From contig CM019824.1 in assembly GCA_009763385.1 (NCBI GenBank), positions 149,860,305 through 149,924,304 on the forward strand: 64,000 nt of DNA, in the 5' to 3' direction. The notes beneath the pieces were generated by a model that was given only the letters and a program-made list of their open reading frames with translations, had not been told where the DNA came from and searched no databases. This DNA is from Coix lacryma-jobi var. lacryma-jobi. Lineage: Eukaryota > Streptophyta > Magnoliopsida > Poales > Poaceae. Positions 21,301-32,670 of this stretch are shown here, piece after piece. Position 1 is the first letter of the stretch. Each line of letters begins with the position of its first letter. Both the position numbers and the translations under genes were made by a program.

Positions 21301-22591
21301 GAAGCTCATGAAAAGATATTTTAGAGCATCTAAAAAGAGTAAAATTCATCATCGGTCCCTAAATTTGGTCGGTGGTGTCATCCCGGTCCCTAAACTTATA
21401 AAGTGATATCTGTAGGTCCCTAAACTTGGTCGTTAGTGTCATCTCAGTCCCTGAACTTTTAAGGTGATCACCACTAGTCCCTAAACTTGGTCAGCAGTGT
21501 CATTTCAGTCCTTAAACTTGGCTTTGAGTCTCATCTGGGTCTGTCAAAACCGGGCAATTTAAAAACTTAATATAAAAAAATTCATAACTTTTTTATACAA
21601 TCTTGAATGAAGACAAACTTTATATCAAAATTGTAGCCCTCAACACGATCTACAACTTTGTAGTTGAAACTTTTTTGAATTAAAACTGTTTAGAGTCCCA
21701 AAATATTATTTTAAGTTTTTTGAATCAAAATCTACAAACTTAAAATGATATTTTGGAACTCTAAACAGTTTTAATTCAAAAAAGTTTCAACTACAAAGTT
21801 GTAGATCGCATCGAGAGCTACAATTTTGATATAAAATTTGTCTTCATTCGAGTTTGTATAAAAAAGTTATGATTTTTTTTATATTCAGTTTTTAAATCGC
21901 CCGGTTTTGACTCGGATGAGACTCAAAGCCAAGTTTAAGGACTGGAATGACACCGCTGACCAAGTTTAGAGACCAGTGGTGATCATCTTACAAGTTTAGG
22001 AACTGAGATGACACCAGCGACCAAGTTTAGGGACCTTTAGATATCACTTTATAAGTTCAGGGACCGGGATGACACCACCGGCCAAGTTTAGGGACCGGCG
22101 GTGAATTTTACTCATCTAAAAATTAGATTATGCTCGCTGAAATTTTGGAAACTCTTCCGGAAAAAGCGAGAAAAATTCTCAAGAAGTTTGTAGTGATATG
22201 ATGATGGATGATGAACTCAAAGAAGTGATTTGGGACACAAGAAATAGGATCTTGGAAAAAGTTCAACAAAAGGATAGAGCTGAGAGCGATAAATTTGATT
22301 TTGGAAAAAAAAACAGAAACGAACCGGATAAAGATAGACGACCTAACAAACGTGTTTTGAAAACTTTACTCGATCACAGCGCGAGACCAAACAACAACCA
22401 CACATCACATCAAACAACCCATCAAATTAGTTTACCAGAATTTTTTAAAAAAAATTCTTGATTTACTACAACTAAGTGGCGCTAGCTCCAGCTAAACTTA
22501 ATCAATTTTATTCAAATATTAAAATTATTTATTTTATTTAGTGTTTTCTACTCACAACCCAAAATCAGAAATTTTGGGGTGTGACATTGTG
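18347..22591 (-). mobile_element. Solo LTR 3 (Tekay/Del-like), about 4.2 kb
   Basis: On the minus strand it starts TGTCACACCCCAAAATTTC (22586), a start typical of long grass gypsy LTRs. The direct repeat TTGTG at 18347-18351 and 22587-22591 marks it as a solo LTR of about 4,235 bp. The left end is uncertain: the TSD puts the edge at 18352 (terminus ...CATTA), while TG...CA termini would put it at 18350. It includes a GC-rich part (20440-21000) whose open frames are low-complexity and not convincing genes. A foldback MULE is nested inside. Confidence 0.65.
21337..22113. mobile_element. 777-bp foldback MULE-like element
   Basis: Nearly a complete palindrome. GAGTAAAATTC at the left end mirrors GAATTTTACTC at the right, and the arms meet near 21725. 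Each arm holds five or so copies of a GGTCCCTAAACTTGGTC-type word. A perfect 9-bp TSD, ATCTAAAAA, flanks it (21328-21336 and 22114-22122), the length made by Mutator-like transposases. It encodes no protein. A transcript would fold into a hairpin of about 390 bp, a likely small-RNA source. Confidence 0.9.
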
Positions 22592-23586
22592 TGATTGTGT
22601 CTTGTTTATATGTAGAGCCCTTTAAAGATTCATGATGCTTTTTGTAGTGGGAGATGAATAGAGGAAAAGCATTGTTCATACTAGGATTTTTGAATCCTTT
22701 TTCCAAACGAGTTCTCACTGGGTCACTACTCACTATTGAGTACTAAGCTTAGACGGATCCAATCCTAACATAGCTAACTCCTACAGTGATTGAGTTACTT
22801 AAATTTGGTTTCGAACGCATATTTTATTGAGTTTCACATTGTACGTTGTTAATTGATAAAGTTGACATGGGTTTAATTGGTTGGGTTCTCGATCAAGTGG
22901 GTGTGGCTATGCTTCAAACGAATGGAAATATATTCATATTTCACTCAGTTAACTGGCACAATGTAGCTTCTTAGTACGCTAATCATTCTAACAAATGTCA
23001 TCAATTTTGCTGAAATGCTGATGTGAGTCTCTCACACATGCAGATTTTGCCACACTAATTGGCACAAAGTAGCTAGCTTCATGTCATACTGAATTATATC
23101 CGATACAATCAATTTTGTTAAAAATTTTAAGGTACCCAACACGAGGTTTTAGTTTCAACATCCGCCTTTGATGTAGGGCCCACGTGTTGGCATGTCGATC
23201 AGTTCTAGTTGGGTACAAAGTAGCTCACTATTGTATTGAATCATCTCCATAAAATTTCAGTCGATTTTGATAAAATTTTAAGATGTGAATGTGAGATTTT
23301 AAATTCAGAACTTAGCTTTTGATGAGGACCCACATGTTTTATGCATATTTATCTATACATTTTATGGAAACCCCCAGGTTTTTTAGCAAATATGTTGGTA
23401 CTACTTGTTGGTGGATTGGATTAGATTGAGTTGAAGTAATAAAGCCATGGGGTGGGTGGTATGAAAAAGAGATATAATTTGGTATGGGTTGGGTTGGGTA
23501 AGGGCATCTCAAGCAAATTACTTATCTCATCCCCAATACTAAAAAATGCTATATGAGAGATTAAGGTTGCTACATAGTTTTAAGTA
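22592..23586. other. Intergenic, nothing recognised
   Basis: AT-rich non-coding sequence. There is an internal degenerate duplication (around 23010-23130 and 23190-23340, both with a TTTGATGTAGGGCCCAC-like or TTTGATGAGGACCCACATG phrase), but no element ends were found. Confidence 0.35.
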
Positions 23587-23854
23587 TGCTCCCTTCGTCT
23601 TAGAATATAAGGTACTATTTGACTTGGTGTAGTCATCAAGAACATATTTTGACCTATAGTTTCTCTTATAGTATATAATTTATAGGAATAAAAGTTTGAT
23701 CGCTAGAAAGTATTTTCTAAATACAAATCTAATTAATGTAACTACTTTTTTAATACAAATTTTGATATAATTAAGCTAATTATTAGTCAAATATAACAAA
23801 GTTTGGATTTTAAAATACATGCATGCCTTATATTCAGATACAAAGGGATCAGAG
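23587..23854. mobile_element. Stowaway MITE
   Basis: Begins TGCTCCCTTCGTCTTAGAATA and ends with a TATTCAGATACAAAGGGATCAGAG inverted partner, bounded by TA dinucleotides, about 268 bp. These are the marks of a Tc1/mariner-type Stowaway MITE. Confidence 0.75.
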
Positions 23855-24852
23855 TACTTTAAACTCCTCGTCCCACTACAAGAAATGATGCTTTACATGA
23901 CGATCCCCCGTCACTCAAATGTACTAGATCCATTCCCTGTCACTCTAAAGGACTCTTTCTTACTTTCTCAAAGAGTGAAACAAAACTAAAGAAAGAGAGA
24001 GAAAAATAAAGTTTGGTAAAATTATCAATGCAAAACGATCAATTAAAGAAAAGAGTTTCGTTCCAATTTCATCGGATGTCTCCGAAGAGAATTGATATTA
24101 CAATTCGACAACTTAATTAATTGGTAGTATCCCTTGAGTCCACTCCTCCTCCATAATACTAGCGAAAGAGAAAATGTAAAGACTACCATTAAAACAGACC
24201 AAGCTAGACTTACTATATCGGTAGTGTGTTGGAGGTGAAGAAGAAACACTACTGGAAACTTGAAATAAAACAGGAAAGCACCGATATAGACATTCTGGTA
24301 CATGGGACACCAAATCTGTATGAAATGCTTGGGTGGATTTGCACCTATTAGCAGGCCTACCCCGAGATCCCGAACCCTGCTCTTCTGGATGGGTTTTGTG
24401 TCCTTGGCCCAGCAGGTACCACACGCAGTATGCATTATAATACATCTGTTTGATTTGATTCTTTATCTTTTGCAAAGCATGATAAGTACCTCTGGAAGAG
24501 GTATGTTATGTGTGGAAAGAGGACCTTGTATGGTAGCAAAGGCTTTTTATCAAAGACTTGTTTGATGGGCAAAGCGTACACACACCCCTTTGGCCTTTGC
24601 TAGTATTGCTCAAACAGCGATGCAGCACATATATACGGGTGCCTTTTTCTCGGTGCAGAACCCAAAAGATGTTCGCGGAAGTGGTTTATAATTATTAGAA
24701 GGTTCAGAAGGTCTCAGACAAGTAGTAATTTCGTTCAATGCACAGTTGGACTAATAGAAGTCTGAAAAGAAAGCAAAGCCAAACCTAACTTCACGACCGA
24801 CCTGATGCTGCATGCAGATGCAGCTGCTGCCGACTTATCGGTCATATGTCGT
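23855..24852. other. Intergenic with one lone CACTA-like terminus
   Basis: CACTACAAGAAATG at 23874 looks like the end of a CACTA element, but no matching TTTCTTGTAGTG end was found before 25698. Open frames around 24040-24565 give no recognisable protein. Confidence 0.35.
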
Positions 24853-25015
24853 CGGCTCTGTTCGGCAGTTTTTATAAACCGACCGATAAGTTAAAACGGC
24901 TGATTTTATAAGAGAAAAACACTGTTCTACAATTAATTTATATTGATTAATTAAAATCGGTTTATAGCTCAAGCCAATAAAACCGGTTAACAGAGGGAAT
25001 AAGTTCAAGCGAGAA
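24853..25015. mobile_element. MITE, TGTTCGGC-type (hAT-like)
   Basis: The sequence GGCTCTGTTCGGCAG...AACGGCTGATTTTATAAGAGAAAAACACTGTTCT... belongs to a common grass MITE type. A relative lies at 62213-62350. Boundaries are approximate and the superfamily assignment is from memory. Confidence 0.5.
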
Positions 25016-25137
25016 TACCCAAACAATCCAAGGCCGGCCGACCTCCAGACTACACTAGCGCGCACATAGTTTATTTGTTGTTCAGACCTCAGACTTTAGG
25101 GTCTTATTCTTGCTTAGTATGAACACTGTAAATGTCA

Positions 25138-25345
25138 GCCTTGTTTAGATGCAAAAGTTTAAAAAATTTGTAGCCGTAGCACTTTCATTTGTATTAGACA
25201 AATATTATTCAATCATGTGCTAACTAGGCTTAAAGATCTGTCTCATGATTTACAACTAATCTGTGCAATTAGTTATTTATTTTACCAACATTTAATACAC
25301 CATGCATGTGTCCAAATATTGATGTGATGGTGATATAACGGAGAG
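25138..25345. mobile_element. Tourist-like MITE (GCCTTGTTTAG type), right end worn
   Basis: Starts GCCTTGTTTAG and continues with phrases common to this grass MITE family (ACTAGGCTTAAAGATC, CAATTAGTTATTTATTTT, ATTTAATACACCATGCATG). The right inverted terminus is degraded. A related copy is at 61148-61350. Confidence 0.6.
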
Positions 25346-25509
25346 AGAGCGAAAAAGGTTGGAAGTTTGATGACATAAATAGGATGGAACGATGACTGAG
25401 TCTAGAAGAAGAGACCTGTGTGGAAGAATTATGATGAAACTTTTGTCAATTTGAGTCATCGTCAAAGTTGGCCAAACTTTTGTTATTTGACATATATGTT
25501 TAGTAAGTA

Positions 25510-25697
25510 CTCCCTCCGTCCAACAAAACATGCAATTCTCGCTTATCGAGGAGTCAAACATTTCAAACTTTGACCTGAGTTATATAAAAAAAGTACAAAC
25601 ATTTTTGTTACAAAAATACACCATTAGATTAATAATAGAATATATTTTCATAATAGTTTTATTTAATGACATAAATACTAATATATTTTATTATAAT
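25510..25697. mobile_element. Stowaway MITE, left half (host of CACTA-A)
   Basis: TA then CTCCCTCCGTCC at 25508-25521 is a Stowaway terminus. The matching end ACAGAGGGAG followed by TA is at 60753-60764. The two parts total about 257 bp, normal for a Stowaway. The 35-kb CACTA-A lies exactly between them with the 3-bp TSD AAT (25695-25697 and 60691-60693). Confidence 0.88.
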
Positions 25698-26130
25698 CAC
25701 TACAGGACATTCAGGCTTTGCCGAGTGCTGGCAGCACTCGGCAAAGGGCCTCTCGCACTCGGCGAAGGCTTTGCCGAGTGCCGCACTCGGCAAAGGGCAC
25801 TCGGCGAAGAAATAGTCGGCAAAGAATTCTTTGTCGAGTGCCAAATATCGGGCACTCGGCAAAGGCTTCGCCGAGTGCCAGGTCAGCACTCGGCGAAGCA
25901 AACGGGAGCCGTCACTTGACGGCCTCTTTGCCGAGTGCCACGTGGGCCGGCACTCGGCAAAGAGGCCCTCTTTGCCGAGTGCCACGTAGACTGACACTCG
26001 GCAAAGAGGCCCTCTTTGTCGAGTGCCACGTGGACTGGCACTTGGCAAAGAGGCCGAGCTGGGGAAAATTTGCCCAGCTTTGTCGAGTGTCGTGGCATCT
26101 TTGCCGAGTGTGGCACTCGGCAAAGCTGGA
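25698..26130. repeat. CACTA-A left terminal and subterminal repeats
   Basis: TIR CACTACAGGA, then about 17 copies of TTTGCCGAGTGCC-like words in both orientations, many arranged as facing pairs. They are followed by an AT-rich segment with (CA/TA) repeats and a tandem of CACAAGTTCACAAGTCCAT words (26280-26375). Confidence 0.92.
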
Positions 26131-26408
26131 AAAAATTGTATTTGTTTTTTCTGTTTTCATTTCCCTACACAGAAAACATATCACACATCCATATTCCATT
26201 TCAGACAAATATCACATGCATATATATATATATCACACATCCATATATCACATGCATATCCATTTCATACAAATATCACACGTTCAGTCTCCATGCATCA
26301 CAAGCTCACAAGTTTATCACAAGTTCACAAGTCCATCACAAGTTCACAAGTCCATCACATCCATCTCACAAGTCCATGACAAATCTAAGTCGGTCCTCAC
26401 TGCTCACC

Positions 26409-28013
26409 TTAGTTCTCAGATTGTGAAGAACCCCCACCTTGCCACGTGTCCCACGACCCGCCCGAAGGACCACCTTGCCAACCTTGCCACCCGGACGACG
26501 GAGGTCCAGATGGCCACCCGGTGTACCCCGACTGGCCAGGAAGGTAACCTGGCCACCCATAGGGCGGAGGTGGGCCACCGGGGAGCCACCCAGACTGCGG
26601 AGGAGGGCCACCAGTGATGTGCAGAGTGTGCGGAGGAAGGCCAGGTTGAGGAGTCGGTGCCGAACCCTCCGACTGTGAGTGCACAAAGGAGAAGAAAATT
26701 CGTTAGCACCTGGAGGACGACCGTAAAAGTTAAAGAAATATAAACAACCATATATACTCACCGGAGTCTCTGTCGAAGAAGTAACCGGAGACACAAAAGG
26801 AGTGAACAGGGAGGGAGGCACGACAACACCCGGGATGTTCAGGCTCCCAAAGAAGTGAGCTATGTCCTGCGTCCTCTGCGTCTCCCGCTGCTGGACGGCC
26901 AGTAACTCGCGACGATGGGCCGCCGCCTGGGCCTCGTGCATGGCCTGCAACCTCTGCACCTGGTCCGCCTGGGCCTGCATCTGGGCCTGCAAAATTCGTC
27001 CCGTAAGGTTTAAACAATGCAAAGACAAGGTATATGTGTAAAAGCAATGAACGACGAATAGAACAGTACTTACCTGAAGTGCTGCCATCATCTGCTGTGA
27101 GGTTGGCTGCCGAGGTCGTATGGGGATGGAGGAGCTCGTGCTGGCAGCTCGAATCTTGGCGAAGTTAGGAACAGAGGACGAGTCAACTGCGCTGTTGGCT
27201 ATCCAGTACCGGCCGTGTTGCTTCCCTCCTCCCAGCCTCATCACCAGGTCTGTATCTAGGGGCTGGGTGGCCGGATCGAAGTCCTCCCCATGGCGCTCGC
27301 GAGCCGCCAAGGTGTACTCGGTGACCTAGGTGTAGGCGTTCGCGTTGGTGTACGCCTCGGGCCCGGCATTCGGGTTGTACTGGGTGCTCGCTGCAGTCGC
27401 CTTGCCCTGGTGTGACAAGTGGTACGCCTTGAAAGGGAGGCACTCCTCACCACCATGCGACTGGGACTGCGAGGAAAACACACAGATAATTACAAGTAAT
27501 GAGTAATTGAGTGTTAGAATAAAAAAATCAGTAGAGCATACACATCTGTCGGCGTACGCGTTGAGGCTAAGGTTGCCTTGGTGGTGTGACACCCTAGACA
27601 TCTGCAGGCGGCAGTCTCGGCGGGCACCGTGCCTCTCGTACCACTCATCTGATTTCCACTTGTCCACAATGGACAACCAACAGTTTAGGTGATTGGCGCA
27701 CCAATCAGGACAGAACTGTAAGACAATAAGTATTTAATATGTTAGAAGAGCCGCTAAGTGATGGATGGACCAATCAGTATTACTGTTTAGTGCGTACCTG
27801 GATGTATTTCTCCCTAGTGAGGTCGGTCTCCCTGGTCAGCATCATCTACCTAGCGTCCGCCTTCTTCATCGCCTTCCCTAACACGTCGGCGTTGTAGTTG
27901 ATGACGCACTAGATCCGCGCCTCGTGGTACAGATCCGCGAGCCGGGACCTGCAGACCTTGTCCTGCACGTGCAACGCCTCGGCCTCTCTCCCTGCCTCGC
28001 ACGCAAAGTACTC
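26409..28013 (-). pseudogene. tnpA-like: CACTA-A TNPA-like gene, 3' exons (Transposase_24)
   Basis: The last five exons of a TNPA-like gene, inferred from splice sites: about 28013-27798, 27715-27546, 27466-27074, 26986-26762 and 26674-26409. The product resembles plant Transposase_24 (PF03004) proteins: an S-D-E-W-Y-E-R-H-G-A-R-R motif, then S-H-H-Q-G-N-L-S-L-N-A-Y-A, a Gln-rich coiled-coil-like segment (Q-A-Q-M-Q-A-Q), and a Gly/Pro/Trp-rich tail ending S-Q-S-E-N. In En/Spm, TNPA binds the subterminal repeats. Three in-frame TAG codons interrupt it (27909-27911, 27846-27848, 27326-27328), the first where Gln is expected. The solo LTR lies in the preceding intron. Confidence 0.8.
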
Positions 28014-28043
28014 CTGCATAAAGACAACATGTACCCTTTCATT

Positions 28044-31000
28044 ATTTCTGTGACGGAACCTCCTGGATTATTAAGGCCCACGTGTACCTGTCCTTGTCCT
28101 ACAGACCTCGAACAGACATACACTGTGCCCAATAACCCAAAAGACCCACCACGTGTCTTCGGGTAACTCATCTCATCCACGTTTTCTTACACTCTCAGGA
28201 TCATTGCAAGAGTCATTGCAGTATTACAACATTTCACAAATAATATAAATCGGAGATAAAGTGTGGAAGTATTACACCATACGTTTTACAAACCAGTTGT
28301 TCAAACTTGCGTCGTTATTACAAACCATAGTTTCAAACTTTATCCTAAGTAGTGGAGACAACATTAATAAAACAGTATTTCACACAAACAACCCCGCCTA
28401 AGGGTTGCATTACTCCTCTCCGGACACGTCCTCCTCAATGACGGTCACGCAACAGGCCTCAAAGCAGGGCTGTTCGTGAACGTCACCTACAACAGGGGAT
28501 TAACAAATCCTGAGTACAAAGGTACTCAACAAGGCTTACCCGACAAGAGAAGAGAAGGAACAGATATGCGGGCTTGGGTAGGCTCAACAGTATTTTCATT
28601 TGCATAAAAGCTTACTAAAGTAGTTCTAGATCCAAATTTTTACTTAATCATTTAAGTACTTGGTAAGAACTGAAAATGAATATTAATGAAATATCATTAT
28701 CCTTCTTTCTTCAGCAAGTTCCCTTTTATTCTACGATGTGGGTCGAAAGATTGAGTCTCCTTAACCGAGGAGCACGATGATTCGAACCGATTCAACCAGA
28801 TCTGGGAGTTTTCCACGATCATACGATATATGTAGACCCGTGATCACACATATACCAACCCCAACCTCGGATCCTCCAAACAAGACCGGGTCCGCGTCAC
28901 CCGAGAGTACTTGTACACCTCCAATCCGGGACTTTAACCCACGAGGGTAGCTAGTACGCCCGCCATCTCTCCACTCCCAGTGTGCGATTAGCCGTTCTCA
29001 TTTAAGAACCACCAAGGTAGGGCTTACCGTAGCATATGATCGGTACTTCACAGTTTCTCAATCTAGCAGGCCAACAACGGTTAACCTAATCAGACACATC
29101 CGGGTCACCCTACACCAACCCAAGGTTCGATGCATGTGCCCGTCTGGTCTTAACCATCATTCTTTCTCATTATCATTCCAAAACGATAAGTATCGAAAAC
29201 ATTTATCAAAGCTTCATAAAGCAGGGCTAAGCATTTCTATCATTTGCATAAAGCAGGTATCAAGGAATGATATATCGATAACAAGGTTGATCATGCATCA
29301 ACAGGTTTAAAGCATTTATTTGATAAACATTTAATGCATCAGGTTATCGAAAGTAAGTGTAATTGTAAATCCAAGGAAATGGTTAAATGAACCGGGGCTT
29401 GCCTTCGTTGATCGAAAAAGTCGGAAACTCCTGATATTCTGGATCAACAGGACACTTCGAACTCCTTGGACCAACCTCGACCGGACAAACGACCTCTTCG
29501 GAAACTACACGATAAAGGAGTGCATGCTTGATGAGATGCTCATGTCATGATCATGGTAAAGATGGAAATTTTCTAAGCTATAAACATTTATTTTGCAACA
29601 GCTTTCCATCGGTACCGTTGCAAACCAATAAAGCCAATTTGTATAAACATACATGGTTATATGAGTGAAGCTTATCTGCATCAAACAGCAGATCAAGATA
29701 ATTCACTCAGCAGATCAAGATAATTCACCTAACTTAATCTTCAAGTTTACCATAAAGAAACTTGGGTTTTTGATGTTTTACAACATTGTTTATGCATAAA
29801 GAAAGCAATTTAATTAGCATGAAATTAAGTTGTGAAGCAAACTATGCTCAAATTAGTTCAAACTTAGTACACAGATTGGTTATGATCCAAACAGTGCACA
29901 AAATAAATTTCAGCATTTTTGGAGTTAAACTTGATTTTATAAAAATCATTGAATCCTTATTCAAGAATTAAGAGGCATAATTTTTACTGCAAAACAAAAT
30001 ACAGAAACATGCACATATTATATTTTTCATAAAAACTACACATTTCATAGAACATGTACAAAATTTTTCATGATTTTTGGATCAACAGATTAATTCATAC
30101 AAAAATAACAAAATCAGCATTAACATGCACAAATCAGAAAATAGATTAAAACTTTTAAAATAAACAAAACCCCGATAGGACGAATCTGGCCCGTTCGGCC
30201 CATCCCGCGCACAAGCCGGCCCAACTCGGGCCTGCCCGCGCCTGCACTGCCAGTTTTGCAGAAAAGCCCTCTGGCTTTAACAAAACTACAACCAAGCCCT
30301 TGACACTATTAAGCACTATTCCTCTGAGTCTAGGACTTTGCACTTAGGCCCTCGGGTTTAGTCGAATTCTCGTCGACACATCCCCGACTCCATGGCCGAC
30401 GGCGGCGAGCTTCGGCTCGCGCACGCCGGAGCGACACGACCTTCTCCGGACAAACCAACCGGCTCAGCACCTTCCCCTTCACCTCACGGCTTCGATGAAC
30501 CCTTAAACTCCCTCCCTCGACCTCTCTCTCTACCCCGACAACGACACAGGCGGACGCGGCGGCACGGCGGCGGCACGCCGGCCAACTGGTAACTCTACCG
30601 ACCTCGTAAACGTGCGCATCAGCATCAGAGGCTCACCACGACTCTAGCGGGCTAGGTCTCCGAGGCTGACGCGGCTCCGAACGATGATGACGGCGACGAC
30701 GGCGGGTTCCAGCGGTGCGGCTCGATGGCGACGACCTGTTCCGGCTGAGACAGAGGGAGATAAGGTCAAAGACCTGGTGTTAGAGCATCAGGAACAGATA
30801 AGAAAGAGAGAACGAGGCTCAGGTGAGGATGATAGGGCTCCGAGCTCGCTAACCACGGCGGCGGCGTCGAACACAGAGCTTGCGCCAATGGCAACATGCC
30901 CGGACTGACCAAGCCAAGGCGGTAGCGACCTCACTATCGAGCCGAACATAACCAGCACATCAAGGAGAAGAAGTAGATGTAGATGGTTTGGCCAATAAGA

Positions 31001-32259
31001 CCCCGAGCTCACCTGCCCACGGTGAACTTTAACTCGGCGGAAGTTTGGCCGGCAGGGAGGAAGACGACGGTCGCCGGGCTGATGCGGGAGCGAGAGGGGC
31101 TGCAACCTAGCGCTATCGCTCCACAACGACGAGGCGAGCGTGCTGGCGCAATCAATTGGAGCGGAGGAGCTCACAGATGGCCGGCGTAATCGAGCAAAGC
31201 GATGGCGGCGGCGGCGAGCGGGCAGAGGGGAAAAGCGAAGCACGGTGCTTCTGCGGTGCGGTAGGGGTGAAGGAGAGGGCGGCGACGTGTTGAACTCGCG
31301 CGCGAAGCTAGCAAGCAGCTCGCTGGCGCAGGGCATGCTCCCCAGCGCGAGCGCAGCGCTGGCGAAGCAGCTCGCTGGCGAGCTCTGGACGCTTCCCCCC
31401 TTGGCACTATTCCTTGCTCTCTCCCCCTTTCTGAATTTTCGAAAATACTTTTGAAATTTGAACTATACTTCGAGTTTTGCCAAAATATGAAATGTAGAGT
31501 CTGAAAAGTTGTACAACTTTGCTTTAACACCCTATGGCTGATTTCAACTGGAAATAGGTCAATTGGATCAAAACAGTTCAAATCCATTTCAAATTGGAAA
31601 TTTGAAAAGGGGACAGAACTAGGGTTTTGCAGTAGAAGTAAAATTACTTTTGATTTTACATTGACACTTGAAAAATGGTCAATGTATGAAATGTTCCTCT
31701 TGAAATTCTCTACAACTTTGATGTAGATCTCAAACTCAGATTTCAAATAGTTTTTGAAATGCAAGTTTAAAGTCAAAAAGGGACCATTTTCAGGGTTTGA
31801 GTAGATTCAAAATTACTTTAAATTTTGTACAGAAACTTTGAAAACTTTGAATACCAAAGTTGTACTTCTCCTCAAGATCTACAAAAAAGCTTTAGGGTCA
31901 GCCCCTAAATATGCACAGATTTTGAGTTAACTAGAAAGGGCTAATTAACTTATATAGGAAATTAAATGATTTTCCCATATTTAAGCTAGATGAATTTTGT
32001 ATTCTTTTGAATTGTTGAACTTGGTTTCATGCCTTTACATGACTTTAGTCAAATAGGAATGAACACAAGTTATTTCATAATGACATTCCAAATTAGGGTT
32101 TTGAGCTACATCACAAGCATAAACAAAATGCTCACACATTAGGAATTAAACTCTTTTTAGTGAATGCATCTCAAGGTGAGCTAGCACATGATGCTATAAA
32201 ATGCTTATGATGGCATGACAATATTTTATTCATGTAAACACCTGAGGTGTTACAATTTC
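28044..32259 (-). mobile_element. Solo LTR 1 (Tekay/Del-like), 4.2 kb
   Basis: The element spans 28049-32254 (4,206 bp). On the minus strand it starts TGTAACACCTCAGGTG and ends GGTTCCGTCACA. The 5-bp TSD ATTTC is perfect (28044-28048 and 32255-32259). No internal region remains, so it arose by recombination between two LTRs. It sits in an intron of the TNPA-like gene, between a GTGAGT donor (32313) and a TGCAG acceptor (28014). Its GC-rich middle (30160-31400) has open frames of low complexity that I do not call genes. Confidence 0.92.
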
Positions 32260-32313
32260 AAGAACGTCCAACAAATACGTATCATTAAGAAATGTTGTGT
32301 GAGCAAGACTCAC

Positions 32314-32665
32314 CCAGAACTCGGCCCTAATCCGCGCTGCAACGGTGGTGTACGTGGGGTCCTCAGCAGCACCGAAGTGGTCCCACGTCCAGGGCGGTGA
32401 CCTAACCCCGACGTAAGTGACCAAGCCAGGGTAGTTCTTCTGAATCAGAAGACTTAACATGCCATTGATATGGCGTGTCTTGCCCCCTGCCACAAGTTCC
32501 AATTTCCTGCATGAGTCATTAATTACAACTGTTAGTCGGAAGTTCAATTTTGAACATGTCATGTGAACAAGTAGTGAAAACATTAATGGTAACTTACTTG
32601 TCGCCGTAAGGTCGAATCACCGGGCGGCGGCTAGGTGCGATCCGCTGCTGCGGGAGCTGCGAGGG
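32314..32665 (-). pseudogene. tnpA-like: CACTA-A TNPA-like gene, middle exons
   Basis: Two exon pieces read leftwards. 32665-32598 is the rest of the first exon after the Copia-2 insertion; it ends at a GTAAGT donor. 32506-32314 follows a TGCAG acceptor and encodes the Transposase_24 segment with H-I-N-G-M-L-S-L-L-I-Q-K-N-Y-P-G and W-D-H-F-G-A-A...R-A-E-F-W, ending at a GTGAGT donor. Both splice borders fit the open frame. Confidence 0.75.
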
Positions 32666-32670
32666 GCCGC

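Noticed and set aside
24040..24565. Open frames of 87-130 codons as a possible host gene
   Set aside because: They overlap on opposite strands, show no recognisable motif or splice context, and lie in AT-rich MITE-bearing DNA.
25730..26120. Overlapping open frames of 77-299 codons rich in P-S-A, A-E-C and R-H-S repeats
   Set aside because: They are translations of the TTTGCCGAGTGCC subterminal array in several frames and on both strands. The same happens at 59000-60700.
30390..31450. GC-rich open frames up to 182 codons that could look like a host gene
   Set aside because: They lie wholly within solo LTR 1, bounded by TSD ATTTC, overlap on both strands, and show no recognisable domain.
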